Translations under genes and position numbers: made by a program
In this document: one piece after another, positions 44,781 through 47,684 of the stretch
Layout of the letters: the number at the start of each line of letters is the position of its first letter
Position numbering within the stretch: the stretch's first letter is position 1
Assembly: GCF_001293775.1 (NCBI RefSeq)
Contig: NZ_LGLN01000065.1
Location: 225,262-272,945 of the forward strand
Source of the DNA: Pseudomonas syringae pv. cilantro
Lineage (GTDB): Bacteria > Pseudomonadota > Gammaproteobacteria > Pseudomonadales > Pseudomonadaceae
Direction: 5' to 3'
DNA length: 47,684 nt
Notes under the pieces: generated by a model
What the model saw: only the letters and a program-made list of their open reading frames with translations
Database searches by the model: none
What the model was told of the DNA's origin: nothing

Positions 44781-46073
44781 TTATTTATTGCGGGTCACTC
44801 TCCAGACCGTATTAGCCAGGTCGTCGGCGATGATCAGTGCACCGCGCGGATCAACCGTAACGCCCACTGGCCGACCGCGAGTCTTGCCGTCAGCGCCGCG
44901 GAAGCCTGTCGCGAAGTCCACCGGCTCACCCGCAGGGCGGCCATTGGCGAACGGAACGAAGATCACCTTGTAGCCGACCGGATTGTCGCGGTTCCAGCTG
45001 CCGTGCTCGCCGACAAAGACGCCGTCTGCGAACTTGTCGCCCATGGCCGGAATGGAGAACGACACGCCCAGCGCGGCGACGTGTGAGCCAAGGCTGTAAT
45101 CAGGCTTGATTGCCGCCGCGACTTTGGCCGGATTTTGCGGCTGGGCACGGGGGTCCACGTTCTGGCCCCAATAGCTGTAAGGCCAACCGTAGAAGGCACC
45201 CTCTTTCACTGAGGTCAGGTAATCCGGAACCAGGTCAGGCCCCAGTTCGTCACGTTCGTTGACCACCGTCCACAACTGCCCGGTGCCCGGCTGGATAGCC
45301 AGAGCAGTCGGGTTACGCAGGCCGGTCGCATACGGTTTGTGAGCGCCCGACGCAGCGTCGATCTGCCAGACCATCGCGCGATCGATCTCGACCTCCATGC
45401 CGCGCTCGGTCACGTTACTGTTCGAACCGATGCCGACGTACAGGAAGCGCCCATCAGGGCTGACGGTCAGCGCCTTGGTCCAGTGGTGGTTGATTGCCGA
45501 CGGCAGGTCAGTCACCTTGACAGGCTCACCGCTCGCCTTGGTCTGGCCGTCCTGATAATCGAAGCTGACCAGCGCATCCTGATTGGCGACATACAGTTTG
45601 CCGTTCGCAAACGCCAGGCCATAAGGTGCATTGAGGTTTTCAGCAAAGACGGTCTTCAATTCATACTTACCGTCACCATCCGCGTCACGCAACAGCGTCA
45701 GGCGATTGCCGCCTTTGACTTTGGTGTTGCCCTGCGCCTTGATGACACTGGCGATCACATCCTTGGGTTTGAGCTTGGCAGCACTGCCGCCGCGCCCTTC
45801 AGCAATGATGATGTCGCCGTTGGGCAGCACGATGGACTGACGCGGAATACTCAGATCGGTGGCAATCGCCGTAATGCTGAAACCCTCAGGCACAGTCGGC
45901 TTCTGATCGCCCCAGGCAACCGGCTCGGCGATTTTCATGCTGGGCAACAGGCCACGTTGCGGCTCGGGCAGCTTAGGGTCCGGGCCGCGTGCCTGGGTGC
46001 TGTCTGCTTCGCCACCACATGCGCTCAACAACAGCGCCATGCTCAATGCAGTCAATGCGTGGATATGTCTCAT
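44781..46073 (-). CDS. PQQ-type sugar (sorbosone/glucose) dehydrogenase, lipoprotein
   Basis: This 430-residue protein has a lipoprotein signal (MALLLSACGG) and a six-bladed beta-propeller of the GSDH/L-sorbosone dehydrogenase family, which binds PQQ and oxidises aldoses. Recognisable stretches are ITAIATDLSIPRQSIVLPNG, LNAPYGLAFANGKLYVAN, ATGLRNPTALAIQPGTGQLW and VFVGEHGSWNRDNPVGY. I choose the ATG at 46073 because GGAGGT lies 5 bases upstream; the longer frame to 46364 overlaps the next gene out of frame. It overlaps the DUF2231-type gene by 4 bp, so the pair is an operon. The substrate is not proven. Confidence 0.9.
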   Translation of the reverse strand: MRHIHALTALSMALLLSACGGEADSTQARGPDPKLPEPQRGLLPSMKIAEPVAWGDQKPTVPEGFSITAIATDLSIPRQSIVLPNGDIIIAEGRGGSAAKLKPKDVIASVIKAQGNTKVKGGNRLTLLRDADGDGKYELKTVFAENLNAPYGLAFANGKLYVANQDALVSFDYQDGQTKASGEPVKVTDLPSAINHHWTKALTVSPDGRFLYVGIGSNSNVTERGMEVEIDRAMVWQIDAASGAHKPYATGLRNPTALAIQPGTGQLWTVVNERDELGPDLVPDYLTSVKEGAFYGWPYSYWGQNVDPRAQPQNPAKVAAAIKPDYSLGSHVAALGVSFSIPAMGDKFADGVFVGEHGSWNRDNPVGYKVIFVPFANGRPAGEPVDFATGFRGADGKTRGRPVGVTVDPRGALIIADDLANTVWRVTRNK

Positions 46074-46498
46074 TCTGCACCTCCGGAACGCAGGCTGGTC
46101 AGCCCGGTCCACGTCGCAACGCAGGCCAGAACGGTAACGATGACTGACAGAATCAGGCCCGACGGCATAACCGCCCAGGCATCTTTGGCGTGTTCGAACG
46201 CGTTGACCAGCCCCAGCAAAAAGGTCACCAGCAACAGCAGGAAGTACGCCACGGGACGCCCAGCCTTGTGAGTGGCCCGGATCAGATTTGCCAACGCGAA
46301 CAGCAGCGCCAGCCCGCAGAACAACAGGCCTCCGGCAATCAACCAGGCCGCAAAGTTGCTCCATTGAATCTGAAAGGTCTGGTAGTAAGCGATATCACTC
46401 AGCAATCCGCCGAGAAACAACGGGACAGTGCCTGCCAGCAAAGTCGCGTGTAGCGGACCCGGCGTGCAGCGATAGACGGGATGGGTGGTAACGGTCAT
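46070..46498 (-). CDS. DUF2231-type membrane protein
   Basis: This 142-residue protein has four hydrophobic helices and an HPVYRCTPGPLHATLL start with the family's PxHaxLv-like motif, followed by FLGGLLSDIAYY. The family is thought to be a small haem- or quinone-linked membrane module, but its role is not established. AAGGAG lies 5 bases before the ATG. The stop overlaps the start of the PQQ-type dehydrogenase gene (ATGA), so it may anchor or take electrons from that enzyme, by inference. Confidence 0.82.
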   Translation of the reverse strand: MTVTTHPVYRCTPGPLHATLLAGTVPLFLGGLLSDIAYYQTFQIQWSNFAAWLIAGGLLFCGLALLFALANLIRATHKAGRPVAYFLLLLVTFLLGLVNAFEHAKDAWAVMPSGLILSVIVTVLACVATWTGLTSLRSGGAE

Positions 46499-46644
46499 GA
46501 CAGCTCCTTATCGTTCGGCGACCCTGGATCGATGCTCAGTGCGGATGCACTGGCCTGTCGGGGTCACGCAGACTGCGCATAAGGAAGGATCATGTTGCTG
46601 AACCGATAGTTCAGCGCTTTTCATTTCGAAATATTTTGAAAGCG

Positions 46645-46788
46645 TTACGGGCTGACCGACGACTTGTTCCGACGGCACCGTTCCGAGCAGTAGCGAACCT
46701 CGTCCCAGCAACGCGCCCACTTCTTGCGCCAGGTGAACGGCAGCCCGCACACCACGCAGGTTTTGACCGGCAGCTCACTCTTTTTCAA
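46645..46788 (-). CDS. DUF2256 mini-protein
   Basis: This 47-residue protein is [20 protein letters not shown] followed by [10 protein letters not shown], a small cysteine-rich DUF2256 domain (likely zinc-binding, four to six Cys). The start is TTG at 46788, whose last bases overlap the stop of the photolyase-like gene (TTGA); GAGAGG lies just upstream. An upstream in-frame start at 46839 would put 17 extra residues inside the neighbouring gene. DUF2256 genes often neighbour this photolyase type, suggesting a shared role. Confidence 0.85.
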   Translation of the reverse strand: MKKSELPVKTCVVCGLPFTWRKKWARCWDEVRYCSERCRRNKSSVSP

Positions 46789-47684
46789 AGCGCCTCTCCG
46801 GCATCCAGTCTGACCAGCAAATGCTCGCCCCGCGCCCACAATGCCTGTTGCTTGGGCTCAGCCATACGGTCGAGATTTTTATAGATAATCGCCATGCGCT
46901 GATTGCGACGCAAAAGGTCACCATGGCGCATCAGGAAATGCCAGTACAGCGCGTTGAACGGACAGGCATCGTCGGTCGTGCTTTCAGTCACTTTGTACGC
47001 ACAGCCACGGCAATAATCAGACATGCGCTTGATGTACTGGCCGCTGGCACAATAAGGCTTGGAGCCCAGATAACCACCGTCGGCGTGCATGACCATGCCC
47101 AGCGTGTTGGGCAACTCGACCCAGTCGAAGGCGTCCATATAGATCGCCAGATACCACTCGCAGATCTGCTCCGGCACGATGCCGGCGAGCAAGGCAAAGT
47201 TTCCAGTCACCATCAGGCGCTGAATGTGGTGGGCATAGGCATGTTTCAGGCTCTGGCCAATCGCCTGGCTCATACAGTTCATCTTCGTTTCGCCGGTCCA
47301 GTAAAACTCCGGGAGCGGTCGACTGTTGCCGAACAGATTACCGCTCGCATAATCGGGCATCTTCAGCCAGTAAACGCCGCGCACATACTCGCGCCAGCCA
47401 ATCAACTGGCGGATAAAACCTTCGGCGGCATTCAGCGCTACCCTGCCCGACCAGTACGCAGACTCGACATCGCTGCAAATCTGGCGCAGGTCCAACAGAC
47501 CGATGTTCAGCGCGGCACTGATCCGCGCATGAAACAGAAAGGGCTCATCAGTGGCCATGGCGTCCTGATAATCGCCGAAGCCTGCCAGTCCAAAATCCAG
47601 GAAGTATTCCCACAACGCCTGAGCGTCGACGTGTGTGACCGGATAGTCGAAGGCCTCCAGCGAACCGTAATGGCTGGCGAAGCG
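46785..47684 (-). CDS. FeS-type photolyase/cryptochrome (DPRP, (6-4) photolyase-like), 5' end outside window
   Basis: The frame is open from the window edge, giving 299 C-terminal residues. It matches the deoxyribodipyrimidine photolyase-related (FeS-BCP, PhrB/CryB) family. It includes the FAD-binding region ([38 protein letters not shown]) and a Cys-rich segment [20 protein letters not shown] with a later [11 protein letters not shown], supplying the four cysteines of the 4Fe-4S cluster. Members repair (6-4) lesions by light or act as photoreceptors. The N-terminal antenna domain is missing here only because the window ends. It overlaps the DUF2256 gene. Confidence 0.88.
   Translation of the reverse strand, partial: RFASHYGSLEAFDYPVTHVDAQALWEYFLDFGLAGFGDYQDAMATDEPFLFHARISAALNIGLLDLRQICSDVESAYWSGRVALNAAEGFIRQLIGWREYVRGVYWLKMPDYASGNLFGNSRPLPEFYWTGETKMNCMSQAIGQSLKHAYAHHIQRLMVTGNFALLAGIVPEQICEWYLAIYMDAFDWVELPNTLGMVMHADGGYLGSKPYCASGQYIKRMSDYCRGCAYKVTESTTDDACPFNALYWHFLMRHGDLLRRNQRMAIIYKNLDRMAEPKQQALWARGEHLLVRLDAGEAL

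Overview
The window looks like chromosome of a Pseudomonas syringae-group plant pathogen. Four things support this: a complete hrp box (HrpL-dependent promoter) at 38282-38310, several Pseudomonas-type REP/REPIN repeats, GC-rich coding sequence, and a purine-catabolism block joined to smc-zipA-ligA in an order I recall from other pseudomonads. The species call is inference; no rRNA or other taxonomic marker is present.

Left part (1-11.8 kb): the 3' end of a phosphoesterase/acid phosphatase, an MscS-type channel, the 4.5S RNA gene (ffs) with a recognisable promoter, a GNAT acetyltransferase, a zinc metallopeptidase-like protein, then the minus-strand group GntR regulator-smc-zipA-ligA. The GntR gene ends 4 bp before smc, and a terminator-like hairpin sits between zipA and ligA.

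Purine block (12-25.8 kb): the genes form an almost complete route from guanine to glyoxylate. GuaD makes xanthine, XdhAB (matured by XdhC) makes urate, and the membrane cytochrome-c urate oxidase PuuD makes 5-hydroxyisourate. HiuH and UraD convert this to allantoin, PuuE to allantoate, Alc to ureidoglycolate and AllA to glyoxylate plus urea. A Tsx-type outer-membrane channel follows. No inner-membrane purine permease is visible. A second GntR regulator sits inside the block, and similar ATTGT-type sites lie before it, before hiuH and before puuE. REP sequences interrupt the block, and one REP pair lies inside the 3' end of the xdhB reading frame.

Middle (25.9-28.7 kb): a DUF808 membrane protein, then an Lrp-type regulator divergent from acdS (ACC deaminase, with the residues that separate it from D-cysteine desulfhydrase).

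Accessory island (about 28.9-35.4 kb): six tightly packed plus-strand genes. They encode a SAM methyltransferase, an AMP-forming ligase, a divergent SAM-dependent enzyme, a group D flavin monooxygenase-like protein, an ectoine-synthase (EctC)-like cupin and an MFS exporter. A candidate promoter and a 22-codon open frame precede them. I do not recognise this combination as a described pathway. It is the best candidate for an undescribed small-molecule biosynthetic system in the window.

Right part (35.4-47.7 kb): a LysR/EamA pair, a gene-poor kilobase ending in the hrp box and a small lipoprotein gene, a chemoreceptor with a FliA-type promoter, a GNAT, a second chemoreceptor, an MFS exporter, a PQQ-type sugar dehydrogenase lipoprotein with a DUF2231 membrane partner, and a DUF2256 mini-protein overlapping a truncated FeS-type photolyase/cryptochrome gene at the window edge.
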